A stretch of 64,000 nt of DNA, taken from the NCBI GenBank assembly GCA_015499995.1, contig JADNRV010000046.1, positions 276,761 to 340,760 of the forward strand. Direction: 5' to 3'. Below, piece by piece: positions 38,407 through 49,400 of the stretch; the stretch's first letter is position 1; each line of letters begins with the position of its first letter. The notes beneath the pieces were generated by a model. The model ran no database searches. It saw nothing but the letters and a program-made list of their open reading frames with translations, and was not told where the DNA came from. The position numbers were made by a program, and so were the translations under genes. This DNA comes from Flammula alnicola (lineage: Eukaryota > Basidiomycota > Agaricomycetes > Agaricales > Strophariaceae).

Positions 38407-38610
38407 TCGATGTCTAGATAGCATATTTCTATCTACCTAAGTTCCCAGTTTCCATGTTAGTGACATATGTAATGCAAGATACCCATGTTCAAGACGGAAC
38501 AAGAACTGTGTTTCGATCATGAGCTTCAAAGCGATAAGTTAAATAAGTACAGCCAGACAGGCCCCGAGAAGACTAATCCAAGGTATGAGGGTATGGTGAG
38601 ATACAATATA

Positions 38611-39939
38611 CTAGAAATCACCCCAGTTACGACGGAACTTATACTGCATTCGAGAGCTCTGCTTCAGTTCTTAGACTTATAGAAAGATGGAGGACAAAGT
38701 ACACATACCTTGTAGGGCAAGTTTTTCCTGTCAGATGGATCAAATCCGTCAGCAACAACTCGAGTGTTTTATATGCTGAAACCAACCTCAATTTGTCACC
38801 AGGTTCTGTAGGTGATTTGTAGCCTGCTGAGCCAGTTCCCCATTCTCCTTTTTGAGCAGCCTCCGTCTTAGCGTCCTTGAATTTGATAGCCGGTTCTTGC
38901 TTCTCTGGAGGCGGCAACCGTGTTACGGGTTTCGAAGGAGGCACTTCGTTCTGTGCACCTTCAGCCTTATGGGACGCAGCTTCTGCAGCAGCAGCTTCTT
39001 GAAGTGATTTGAGGATCTCTTCAACTGTGACCCCCTGGAATTTAGCCTCTCTTTCAGCCTCCTTACGTTCAATTGATTCATGCTGTGCGAAGTGTTCCAA
39101 ATCTTCGGGGTGAGTATAAGCTTCGTCCGTCTGCGTTTCAGGTGTCGAATGGAATTGCTCTGGAGAGGCGATAAGTGAGAACCAAAGGAATTTCAGGATA
39201 TCTTCAAACCTTCATGATGTAGGAAAAATTCTGAGAGAAATTCTCAGTAAGTCTGCAAGAAACGAGCACGGGGTGCTATTTACCACTTTCAACGTCGTAA
39301 TGATGACCTTCCGCACCGAGCTGATCAAAGTTGGGCAGACCGGCTAGGCCAACTTTCTCAAGCTCCTCTGGTGTGATTACACCATCACCATTAAGGTCCA
39401 GCCGTTGGAGAACGCCTTTCACGATGTCATCCGCCTTCTGTTGATGTTCAATTTCATCCTAGAGAAAGACGGTCAAAATGGAAAAGACAGGGATTCAATA
39501 ATTGACCGTACCTTTGACTTCTTCTGTGAATAGACGTGGTGTACACCATAAATAGCCTCGATCTCGTCCTTGTCCCAGACACCGTCCCTAAGGGTGCGTA
39601 AGTGAGCTGATTCGCGGTGAACGTTCTGGATCATCACACCTGTTCAAATCATGCAGCTGGAAGAAGCTGCGAGTATCAAACGAGTCACTGAGGAGAAAGA
39701 AAGAAGGTTACTATTGAATCAGATATTCTCGTTATTGGACTCACATATGATGTTCCGAGGACATCTGTTGAACTGGAGGTTAGGCTAGAGAGTTTGGGTT
39801 ACGCGAAAGAGTTACGTACGTGTCGCTGGGCGTATTCTTGAATTGTTTCGCCTTGAGCGGGCCCTGCATTGTCGTGACTTCCATGTCCAAGTGTGCCTTG
39901 GATAAGGCCGAGTAAAGACAGACAGATGAGTTTGTACAT
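38611..39939 (-). CDS. EF-hand ER/secretory protein, nucleobindin/Ssp120-like
   Basis: Soluble calcium-binding protein of the secretory pathway. ATG at 39939 starts a signal peptide (MYKLICLSLLGLIQGTLG). About nine exons. Two EF-hand loops: DLNRDGVWDKDE followed by IEAIYGVHHVY, and DLNGDGVITPEELEKVGL. A charged coiled-coil segment (HESIERKEAEREAKF, VTVEEILKSLQEAAAAEA) follows, as in nucleobindins. The last exon is YKFRRNWGDF plus stop (38611-38613), joined to LRKNLPYK after a GCAG acceptor. A small exon near 39210-39230 encodes EFFLHHE. No ER-retention tetrapeptide is seen. Yeast Ssp120 is the nearest named relative. No frame break noted. The call rests on EF hands plus signal peptide. Confidence 0.8.
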
Positions 39940-40291
39940 GCTCGCCCGACTTCCAGTTGGAATGAAACAGCTTCCACTCAGCCAGCCGAACAATATACGG
40001 CTTAGTCATCATTGAGTATTCGCACGCTTAAGTCGATATCAGAATTTCTACATTTCTACAGACTAACCCATGTTTATCCAAAACATCTCCTTATAAAGCT
40101 ATAGTAGTGACGTTAAAAATTATCCACAGTAATCCCTACTTGTTCCGCATTAAATAAAAGGAGAGAGGTACATATAAGAAAGAAAGTAATGAGAGTTCTG
40201 ATCAAAAGAGTGTATGTGGTATTTAGCAATTCAAGTATCAATGTCTGCCCCAATCGTACAACGAAAACCACCTATCTAGATGTCAAAAAAC
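39940..40291. other. Intergenic region
   Basis: About 350 bases between the nucleobindin-like gene start and the GH128 stop codon. It should hold the nucleobindin promoter and the GH128 3' untranslated region. Nothing else is recognisable. Confidence 0.4.
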
Positions 40292-41867
40292 CTACAATAG
40301 TATCCACAGAGCTCCGAAGAAACAACTGGATAACGTCATCATGGCAAACGTTACGTGTACTCCTGAGCCAATCGAAGACCATGAGCTGGATGCGGAATTG
40401 CTCAGGGATGCCCAGGTCGTGGCAGGGGCTTGTGTTGGATTGTCAGCGCCGTTGACGGTTTTGTATGCACTAGTGGGGCCACTAGATATGACTTCCGTGT
40501 GAACGGTTTGGGCGCCAAGGTAGACTTGTCCCAATGCATTTAGCCCTCCATCCTCATCTAAAAAATCTGGCGACAAGGTCAGACTCTGGCTTCAGTGTTT
40601 AATCGTAAAAGATACTTACTATAGTCGATATTTGGCCGAGGACGCTAAGAAGGGGCCAATTTTTCCGCTTAACACGAGAAGACCCGTTGATTGGAAAGAT
40701 AAACTCACGAAATAGCCGAACCAAGCATAACGTTCTACCCAGTCAAGGGTGTCGAGATATGTGATTGTCTGATTGAGAAAATCAGCAACCTCTGTCGGAT
40801 GAGTACAGATTGAGCGTCACATCGGACTGCAGAATAATGCAAATTTACCTGTGTCGTTCCCCGAGGTGTCTGCAAATTCGGTTATCCAGATAGGATATTG
40901 TGGAAATTAGTGTGGACGTCCCATATGTAGCTGTAAAAGCCCTCTACTCCGAGCCATACCTAGAGAATCGTCAAGACCACGAAGACGTCAAGAAAATGTT
41001 AATCACCAGTGTAAGGGCAAGAAATCAATGGTACAATTGCTGCAAGCCGCTAAGAAACTCAGTAACCAAGGTCGTCCAGTGCTTGAAGCTGTGACTGCGG
41101 GACCGCCAGCCGAATACCGAGAGCCTTCATGGGTTGAATAAACTGCATCCAGATATTGGCAGCGTCTTCAGGTTGCATGTTGGCCTCGTTCACGAAATCC
41201 GGCTCATTGAAGGTCTAGAATGCCATCGACTTAATTTTGTGACACTAGAAATAACTTCGAATCGAGTGACGCACCAGAATCGTGGTGGCTCCCTGAGCTT
41301 GAACATCGCTCGGGAAGCTATCGGCGCCAACGCCACCCCACTGCATTGGAATATAGGGGATGTTTGACGTCGCGAGATAGTCTGGGGGTATATTTGCCCA
41401 GTTGTATTGCCATGAGATGACACTATTGGTTTGATTCGCGTTGATGATATCTCCTGGGACATCGCCTGCGTAGCCTATACCACGCTTTGGATTTTTCTTA
41501 TGGGTGGCAGGTACGGGGGTTGCAGAAGACGTGGCGGATACAGTATGAGAACCCGAAGCAATGGAAGTGGCTGGAGAAGCAGAGGTAGCCGAGACTACGG
41601 ACCTGAGTGACGATGAAGAGTTGGGCGCTTGGGTTACTTGGGTATGAGTAGCCGAGACTACGACCTGACTGACGATGAAGAGTTGGGTGCTTGGGTATGA
41701 GTAGCCGATACTGCAGACCTGACTGACGAAGAAGAGTTGGGTGCTTGGGCATGGGTGGCCGATACTGTAGAGCTGATTAACGAAGAAGAGTTGGTTGCCT
41801 GAGTATGGGCAGCCGACACAGTAAAGCAGACAGCAAGGAAGCGCCAAACAGATGCACGGGTAAACAT
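40292..41867 (-). CDS. GPI-anchored GH128 (Asl1-like) beta-glucanase, frameshifted
   Basis: Predicted cell-wall beta-1,3-glucanase. ATG at 41867 opens a signal peptide (MFTRASVWRFLAVCFTVSA), then four 18-residue Ser/Thr/Gln repeats, a Ser/Ala linker and the catalytic domain: GIGYAGDVPGDI, SWQYNWANIPPDY, IPYIPMQWGG, TFNEPDFVNEANMQPEDAA (acid/base Glu in NEP), DFLPLHWYG, GFYSYIWDVHTNFHN, WITEFADTSG (second Glu) and LDWVERYAWFGYF. The C-terminus is Ser-rich and ends TFAMMTLSSCFFGALWILL, a GPI-anchor signal. Frame is lost at four places that each need one base: near 41662, 41098, 40949 and 40888. An intact repeat copy shows GGTCCG where the damaged one has GGTCG, so loss from a run is directly visible. 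Probably an intact gene with sequence errors. Confidence 0.82.
41585..41808 (-). repeat. 54-bp tandem repeat, four copies, coding
   Basis: Four head-to-tail copies (about 41585-41646, 41647-41700, 41701-41754 and 41755-41808) of a 54-base unit inside the GH128 gene. Each encodes a variant of SATHTQAPNSSSSVRSV, a likely O-mannosylated stalk. The copy at 41585 has an eight-base-longer spacer; the copy at 41647 lacks one base in a GG pair. Confidence 0.8.
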
Positions 41868-43015
41868 CTTGGGAAGCGAATGGCGAGGGGGCGAAGGATG
41901 TGCCAGCTTAACATCTACTTGTATTCGAAAGCATGGTGTAGGACCATCAACGGAATGGACTTAAGACTTCTCAAATAATGACAATCCGTGAGATGCCAGC
42001 CAGGGCGAACTGTCCATCGCTAGAAATTAATAGACACGGCCGTGCAGTCTTCTTCTGAATTCGGGTGGACATCCCAGAACCTGGAGTCCTTCTTCGAGGC
42101 AGGGAAATACTTGAAAAACTCCACCAGTCGCATCCCGAAATGCTACTTCAAGTTCTGAAAGACATGGGGCGATTGTGGCATAGAGAGAGCCAAGAAAATA
42201 TAATGGCCTATACGGATTTCAGGGGAGATAATATGCCAACCTATCCGAAGTCAGTGAATGTCAGTAGAAGATCAAGGTCAAGTCCGCTCTACAAACTTGA
42301 TGTGAGGCTAGATTCCGACTCCGGGTGCCAGAATAGGTGTCCAGAGGGGTGAGATTTATTTATAAGCGAATAGAAGCGGTAGATTCCACCGAAGAAACCA
42401 GAGGAAAGATCGGCATGGGCTTGATAAGCAGGCGGACGGATCGCAAGAGGAACGAGCATGCAGGTTTGCACAACCCACGATAATCCAGCTAGCTGCCAGG
42501 AGCTGCCCAAGTATTTTTATGCCAATTCTCCATTGGTAGATCATAAAAGATCTGACAACCGACAGACATATGTAGACAGATCCTTCGCACGGAGAATTCT
42601 TCTTCATTTCGGATGGCGATGAAGGAAGATAACAGCTGGCAAGGCCCGAAATGCGGACAAGTTTGTTGAACACTTCAATTGAAGAGCACCGATATCCGAG
42701 CCACCTAGCCAAATACTGCCAAACAAGTCTTCCATTCCGCATGTTCAAGTTGACGTTGTATGTATACGTACTCAGTACTGTACTCAAATTGAAACAACCC
42801 ATTGACTTGAAAGGCAGAGTTACTCTTCAATGGAATATAATTGCAAACACTTGGCAAATAGCCAGCCCTCCCGTCCTGTTACCCGTGAATGTTATCCCCC
42901 ATTCTTCTTCAACTCCACATCTTGAATGGAAACCAAAACGATACCTATCGGAGCCGCAACCTCTTCCCCAAGATGACGGGAAGGTGATGGAACAGGACTA
43001 GCAAACGCTCGACAA
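41868..43015. other. Intergenic region, no supported gene
   Basis: About 1.15 kb between the divergent GH128 and PFS2-like sequences. Frames of 70-150 codons occur on both strands (for example 42356-42802 minus) but none has recognisable motifs or a plausible start and splice pattern, so I list no gene here. Confidence 0.4.
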
Positions 43016-44323
43016 ATGATTGAAAGTAAAATAACGCGACCTCGACTGACAGTGGATTGCAATGGCGCTATGGGGCTCTGGTGCGTTGTCCATTGAAAGT
43101 CTATGAGCGTTCACTAATATTTTAATAGCTGCGTCCTAATTCTAGCTATGTGCCTCATATGAGACCGAGCCCTCCTTTCATTGTCGACGTCAGGGCTTGT
43201 CCTTGAAAGTGCCCGAACATGAACGACAAGGCTCTCTCAGCTGCTACCGCCGAAGGCGTACCCAGAAAAACCCTCCACTTCTCTATGTACTAAATTCGTG
43301 CATACATCCACGAACAAGATTCGATGTCCTGTAAACGTTGTAACGGTAAATGGCTTGTCTTCTCAAGCTTTCCCAACACTGAACGATATTGTAGTGGACG
43401 CCTGAATCCCGCCGTGTCCTCACTGGTTCCACGAGCGGCGAGTTTACCATATGGAGCAGCCTCACCTTCACTTTGAAACCATCCTTCAAGCCCACGACAC
43501 GGCAATATGTGCCATGACCTTCTCACACTGTATGAAGTAGATCGACTCATCATCGACTGAATATTGGTAGTTTACGAAGTTTGCCTACGGGAGACTACAC
43601 ACATTCTGGAGCCTACCTCGCCTCTGCAGACAAGAGCGGAATCATCAAATATTTCGAACCCAACATGAACAATCTGACTGCGCGGCACGGTTCATCGTCA
43701 CGAGAAGCAATCCGCGGGCTCAGCTTTAGTCCAGATGACCGACGTTTTGTAACGGCTAGCGATGACTCGAGCGTGCGGATAGATCTTTTGCAAAAGTAGG
43801 GTGGAAAGTGTGTTGACTGGTAAGTTTCCCTGTTTCTGAGGCCATTTGTCACGTTCTGAACCTTTCAGCCTTTTAGGCCACGGTTGGGACGTCAAGTGCG
43901 TGGAATGGCATCCAACAAAGGGTTTTGTTGGTGTCGGGCAGTAAAGACATCCAAATCAAATTCAACATAAAACACTATCAGGCCTTATCTTGGTCACCGA
44001 ATGCCAATCTCGTAGCAAGTGCTTCTCGCGACCAAACTGGCGGGTATTCGTTATCAGAGCAATGTAAGATTCCGTATTCTCAAAGGGCGTAAAAAAGAAG
44101 TTTGCTGTAGGTCTTGCAATCTTTTATCTAGTCTCGAGCTCATGTATTTCCTCCTGAAGCTGTTGCCTGCCAGCATCCCGTACATCCCGTCCTCGTCTCT
44201 GGTGGCTCAGAAGGCCCTGGAGGAGGGGGAAGTAATGACGACTGGGGTCGTGGTGGTGGTGATGGCGGCGGCGGTTATAACCATGCAGGTCGATACGGTC
44301 CTAGGAGGGGAGGACGTTACTGA
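43016..44323 (+). pseudogene. PFS2: Damaged PFS2/WDR33-type WD40 polyadenylation factor
   Basis: Related to the CPF subunit that recognises the poly(A) signal. Recognisable blocks in order: ATG at 43016 with RPRLTVDCNGAMGLW; LRPNSSYVPHMRPSPPFIVD; VHTSTNKIRCPVNVVT then [120 protein letters not shown]; then directly a Gly-rich tail ending YGPRRGGRY and stop. Between GGSEG and that tail the remaining WD repeats are absent, and about 40 bases are also missing before ALSW. Splice sites of the early introns are intact. Many single-base losses and one gain are present. Internal deletions argue for a real pseudogene or a bad assembly join. Confidence 0.72.
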
Positions 44324-46477
44324 GGGGTTGTGGTTATTCTAGTTCCACTTACTTCGTCTCTGCATAATTTCATGTTCTTGATAAGACCGGTAACACTACC
44401 AACTCCGAGGTCGTGAATTCCTCATTTCGTCCAAAGTACTGTGGGTATGGCTACATCTTTGTATAGTCGCATGAATACGTCTCTTCTTTATTAGACTTTG
44501 CCTAAGGCATCCAGGATGCGTGTGTGCCCCAATGTGACAATTGGGAACTTTTAGAGGCATGAGAGTCACTAAAAGGCGCCCCACGACTGTAGATAGCGGC
44601 GAATCAATCAGAACAGGCTAAAACTGTAGTATTGACTGTCTAGTCCTGTACAAAAAGTTCGACTATTTATACTACTTAAGCTAGGAGTACACGAGTCATG
44701 TAGAATAAAAGAGATTCCGGAGACGAGGAGACGAACGAGCTATATAAGCACGTATTGACTAAGTCATATACAGGCATTAAAGAAAGGAGTCAAGAGGGGA
44801 GTCAAATAACAGACATAGTCAGAACGTCGAGTCAACAGACAGTACATAAATAAATACGCAGCCTAAGCCGAAGGACCGCCTTTCCGAACAGCCAATAATC
44901 CAGACACCGGCGTCATCGAAGGACGAGTTTCTGGTTTGAGGCTTTAATGATCCTGACCATTCGGCCAAGAAGGGTTGCAGGAAATTATAGGATCTATTGT
45001 CTTAACAAGCAAACAGCTTCTGCACTTGCTTCCTCGTCATTGCTGCACTACGTCTTCCTGCCTTCATGCACACTTGCTTATTTGAGGCTTCCACTCCATC
45101 CTTTCTAGTATTACGGGGGATCAGGTTGTTTATTAGGGGGCGAGCAGCATGCACAGCCTCAGCACAGGAATGATTAATGATCAAACAAGAGCATTTTGTG
45201 TTTTCATACTGTAAGTTTCGCTCCTGAAATTTTGTAGTATCGTGCGCTGCTCGTGCTTTTCAGACTCGGAGTTATGGCGTTGTGGGGCCGTGCAGTTATC
45301 CTCGACACGCATAAGGTGGCATCTAGGATATTTATATTAAGGATCCGCTCCTGCGGGGGAAGGCTCGCTGGGCCATCCTAGTTGGTGGGCGCAAAAACCA
45401 ATTTTTTCGCACAAAACCATAGAATAGTATTGAATGCACTCCTGCAGAAGATACGGAAGGCGTACAGGAGGAAACGAGAGATATGAAACGAACAAGGCCA
45501 CAGGCGTCTGTTTCGGAAGGACATTTGGCTTTGTTTGTCCGCCCTAGCCCTTACGTACCAACCGGCCGCCGGCCGCTGCACGCGCGTTCACTTTTCATGA
45601 TAAACATCCACCCTTCAGCAACCCTAGAGTTTCTGAGTTAATGGCCTGTTCCATTGGCTGTTCAAACTTGACTTGGAGGTAAGCCGTTGTATTACCAATT
45701 GATATGTTTAGTAATTGCCTTCAAGCCCCTTCCAATCGGACCATTTTCCTATCTCATCGCCATTTACATTAAAAAAACTCAAACTATACTCTAATAGGAT
45801 TTGTGGACAACTCCATCTTCGTTCGGCGCTCCAGCCAAGCCTTTGTCCTCAAATTTTATGGCCTCAAGACGTAGACGTTAGACCGACAGACAGGCGTTCT
45901 TTATTCGACTTCGATGAAAGGTCTCCTGGTATTCATACTCGCTCTTCCTCTCAGAGGGCGTATATGAAACGAAGTTCGTAACTTCCGACTATAGTCACGG
46001 CGCACACCCGTTGAAGTTGAATCAAGTATTTATGAACTTGTTCATGCGGGGACTCCACCACGCGCGTCTATTTAAAGGTCGGGCCAGATTCGTAATTGCA
46101 AATTGCAAATGTACCTTACTAATGAGAGTACCTCCAGGGTGAAACGTGGCTTCCACGACCGTGGTTTGCAGGTTCTTACGCTATAATGGCACAAAAGTTG
46201 TGGTAAATCGTTATCGTTTCCCATAGTTATCGCTCTAAACTTCAGCTCTTAGTCATGTATCCGTCATTACTCATCCTCCCCTTATGGTTTGGGTTGTCGT
46301 TATGATGACATGCTGTTTTTCTTCACTCCGGAGGTGACTCGAGGACTGAGGACTTCTGCGGATCCGGATCTGCAGCTAAAAGGAGTTTAGATTCCAGCCA
46401 TCATTGGCTGGCCAGCCGTATGTTATATAAGTGGGTCCGACGTCTCGTCACAAGCGTTGCCGCTCTTTCCACAGCAA
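44324..46477. other. Unexplained 2.1-kb interval before the ABC transporter gene
   Basis: No supported gene. 44640-44880 is AT-rich with scattered AGTCAA motifs; 45360-45620 turns GC-rich and contains the short palindromic run CCGGCCGCCGGCCG at about 45562. A minus-strand frame at 45002-45184 (NHSCAEAVHAARPLINNLIP) faintly recalls a retroelement integrase but is too weak to call. The last 400 bases probably carry the transporter promoter. The base composition and lack of genes are consistent with old mobile-element debris. Confidence 0.35.
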
Positions 46478-49400
46478 ATGACTGACATTGCTGCAGACGA
46501 CGTAACACGCGTCGGGAATACCCATCACGAATATTCTGACTCCCATATCACATTTTCCCAGGGGTCAATCACTCCGCATGTAAATGTCGCTCGAGCAGAA
46601 GAGGAGTTCAATGAGTTGTCGAGGCAACTTACAGTTCGATCGGAGGTAGCTAGAACTCCCAGCAAATCGAGCGACTCGACGGCGGCTGCGGACGATATTG
46701 AAAAGGGTGCTGATGACGACCGCAAGAACCCTTCGACCTTCGCGAATATTTAACGTCCTCGAATGACGCGAATCAGCAAGCAGGAATCAAGCACAAGGTG
46801 CGCGACTTCTCATGATCTTGTATCCTGTCATTGATTCAGTCATGTAGAATGTTGGCGTTCTTTGGGAAAATCTACAGGTAGAGGTTGCAGGAGGGTGGGA
46901 TAGTAAGGTAATGTCGACTAATTTACAAATACGCAAACTACTGTATTCTTATCTTCTAATACGCTTATCTTAGGTTTACATCGGTACCCTTGGAGGTGAG
47001 TTTTTTCGGCATGAATTCTTCTGTCATTCCAATGTTTCTTTCAGGGGCCATCGCGTCTTTCGTTTTAACTCCCATTCTGTGGATTTGGAGCTTGTTTTCA
47101 AGTTTTTTGCCTGTCAAAAAGGAGTTCGTTACACGGGCAATTCTTCACAAGTACCTCTCCTTTTATACTAGCCTATGATTTTTATCTCACTCTATATTCT
47201 CTTTGGGCCAGGTCATCGGGTGTTTTGAAACCGCGAGAAATGTGCCTTGTCCTTGGCTGTCCTGGATCCGGTTGCACAACCTTCCTCAAAACTATCGCAA
47301 ATCAAAGAGAAGGTTATGCAAGAGTTTCTGGAAATGTCCTATATGCAGGAATCGACGCTGACGAAATGGCGAAGTATTACAAAGGGGAGGTGGTTTACAA
47401 TCAGGAAGGTTCGTTGAATGGCGTCCTTGCCCAGAAGTCATACAGATAACTTATGCCATCGCTAACAGATGATATTCATATTGCCACCTTGACCGTGGCT
47501 CAGACCTTGGCTTTCGCGCTGTCAACGTGTGTATCGCTACTTTTATTCCAATTGAATTAAGCCGTCTTATTTGCTCACTATCTAATCAGGAAGACCCCAG
47601 GTCCCAATGGGCGATTACCGGGTATAACCCGCAAGCAGTTCGACGCCGAAGTGTCGGACACTCTTCTCGCATGCTGAACATCTCCCATACCAAGCAAACT
47701 CTTGTTGGTGACGAATTTGTCCGTGGCGTTTCAGGCGGTGAGCGGAAGCGCGTTAGCATTGCAGAGATGATGGCCACTCGCGCACGAGTCCAATCCTGGG
47801 ATAATTCGACCCGCGGCTTGACGCGTCCACTGCTCTTGATTTCGTGAAGAGTTTGCGAATTATGACGGATGTCCTAGGTCAAACGACGTTTGTGTCATTG
47901 TACGTGGCTTACTTCAAGTTCTGCATATCTTTGCATCTAATTAGTTACCTCGGACCAGGTACCAAGCTGGGGAAAGCATCTACGAACTGTTCGATAAAGT
48001 CCTCGTACTCGATCAAGGTCGTCAGGTTTTCTACGGCCCGCCTTCAGAAGCCCGGGCGTATTTCGAAAATTTGGGATTCCAGCCACTTCCCCGTCAAAGC
48101 ACTGCTGATTATCTAACGGGTTGTACTGATCCTAATGAACGTCGCTTTGCCTCCGGAAGATCTGCTCTGGATACCCCTTCAACACCGGAAGCATTGGAGA
48201 ACAGCTTCAATCGTTCAACATTTGCACGTAACAATGACGTGGAATTGGACAAATATAAGCTTTACATGGCGACGGAGAAGGCGGACCAAGAGGCGTTTCG
48301 GGCCGCCGTTGCCGCCGACAAGAAGAAAGGGGTTTCAAAAAAGAGCCCTTACACTCTCGGTTTCACTGGCCAAATTAGAGCGTTGACAGTTCGGCAGCTC
48401 CAACAAAAACTTCAGGATAAATTCCAGCTCTATACCAGCTTTACTCTATCAATAGTAAGATATTTTTTCTCTCGACTTTCGTGATAAAGGCCTTACATTT
48501 TCTGTAAAGATCTTGGCTATCGTAATTGGCGCAGCTTATTTCAAGCAACCGCTGACGTCCGCCGGCGCATTTACGCGTGGAAGTGTAATTTTCGCTGCTT
48601 TATTGACAACGTGCTTGGACGCTTTTGGTGAGGTATGAAATTTTATATTGCTCGAGTTATTTACTGTCGATCTAATCGAAAATTTAGATGCCCATGCAAA
48701 TGCTTGGACGACCAATTTTGCGAAAGCAGGTGAGAAAACTTTAATTCTTGTTGTTGTAGCTCCCTAATAAATTTTGATGTCAGACCAGCTACAGCATGTA
48801 TAGACCCTCGGCTATTGCTGTCGCAAACACCTTCTCCGACATGCCAATATCAGCCGTACGGATTCTCTTGTACAACATCATCGTTTATTTTATGAGTGGC
48901 CTCCACCGCTCGGGAGGCGCATTCTGGACATTCCATTTGTTTAATTATTTGGCATACTTGGTGATGCAAGGATTTTTCCGTACTTTTGGGCTTATGTGCT
49001 TCAATTTCGATTCCGCCTTCCGCCTCGCAGTTTTCTTTATACCAAATTTGTAGGTTCGGTCTCTTTTTTTCATCCGGAAAATGCTTACATTCCCTCAAAG
49101 CATCGAATATACTGGTTATATCTTACCAGTTATAAAGATGAAGCGATGGTTGTTTTGGATTGTAAGATGTTCATATTTGCCATGCTGAGCGAGAGTTAAC
49201 CTTTGGTTTCGCCTAGTATTACGTCAACCCTATCGCATACGGTATGTGTTTGCATATTCTTCACCGGTGATATATGTATATTAACACTGCCCTGAAAAGC
49301 CTGGCAGGCCTGCATGGAGAACGAATTCATGCGTATCGCTGTTTGTTATACCCCTGCTCTCGTTTATCCATCCGACTTACTTTTTGCCCAAGTTGACTTG

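Noticed and set aside
42356..42802. 148-codon minus-strand frame between GH128 and the PFS2 copy
   Set aside because: No domain, signal or splice pattern; composition looks like antisense or random sequence.
45002..45184. Possible retroelement integrase fragment on the minus strand
   Set aside because: The resemblance (AEAVHAARPLINNLIP) is faint, no flanking pol motifs, primer site or LTR pair could be found, and the frame is only 60 codons.
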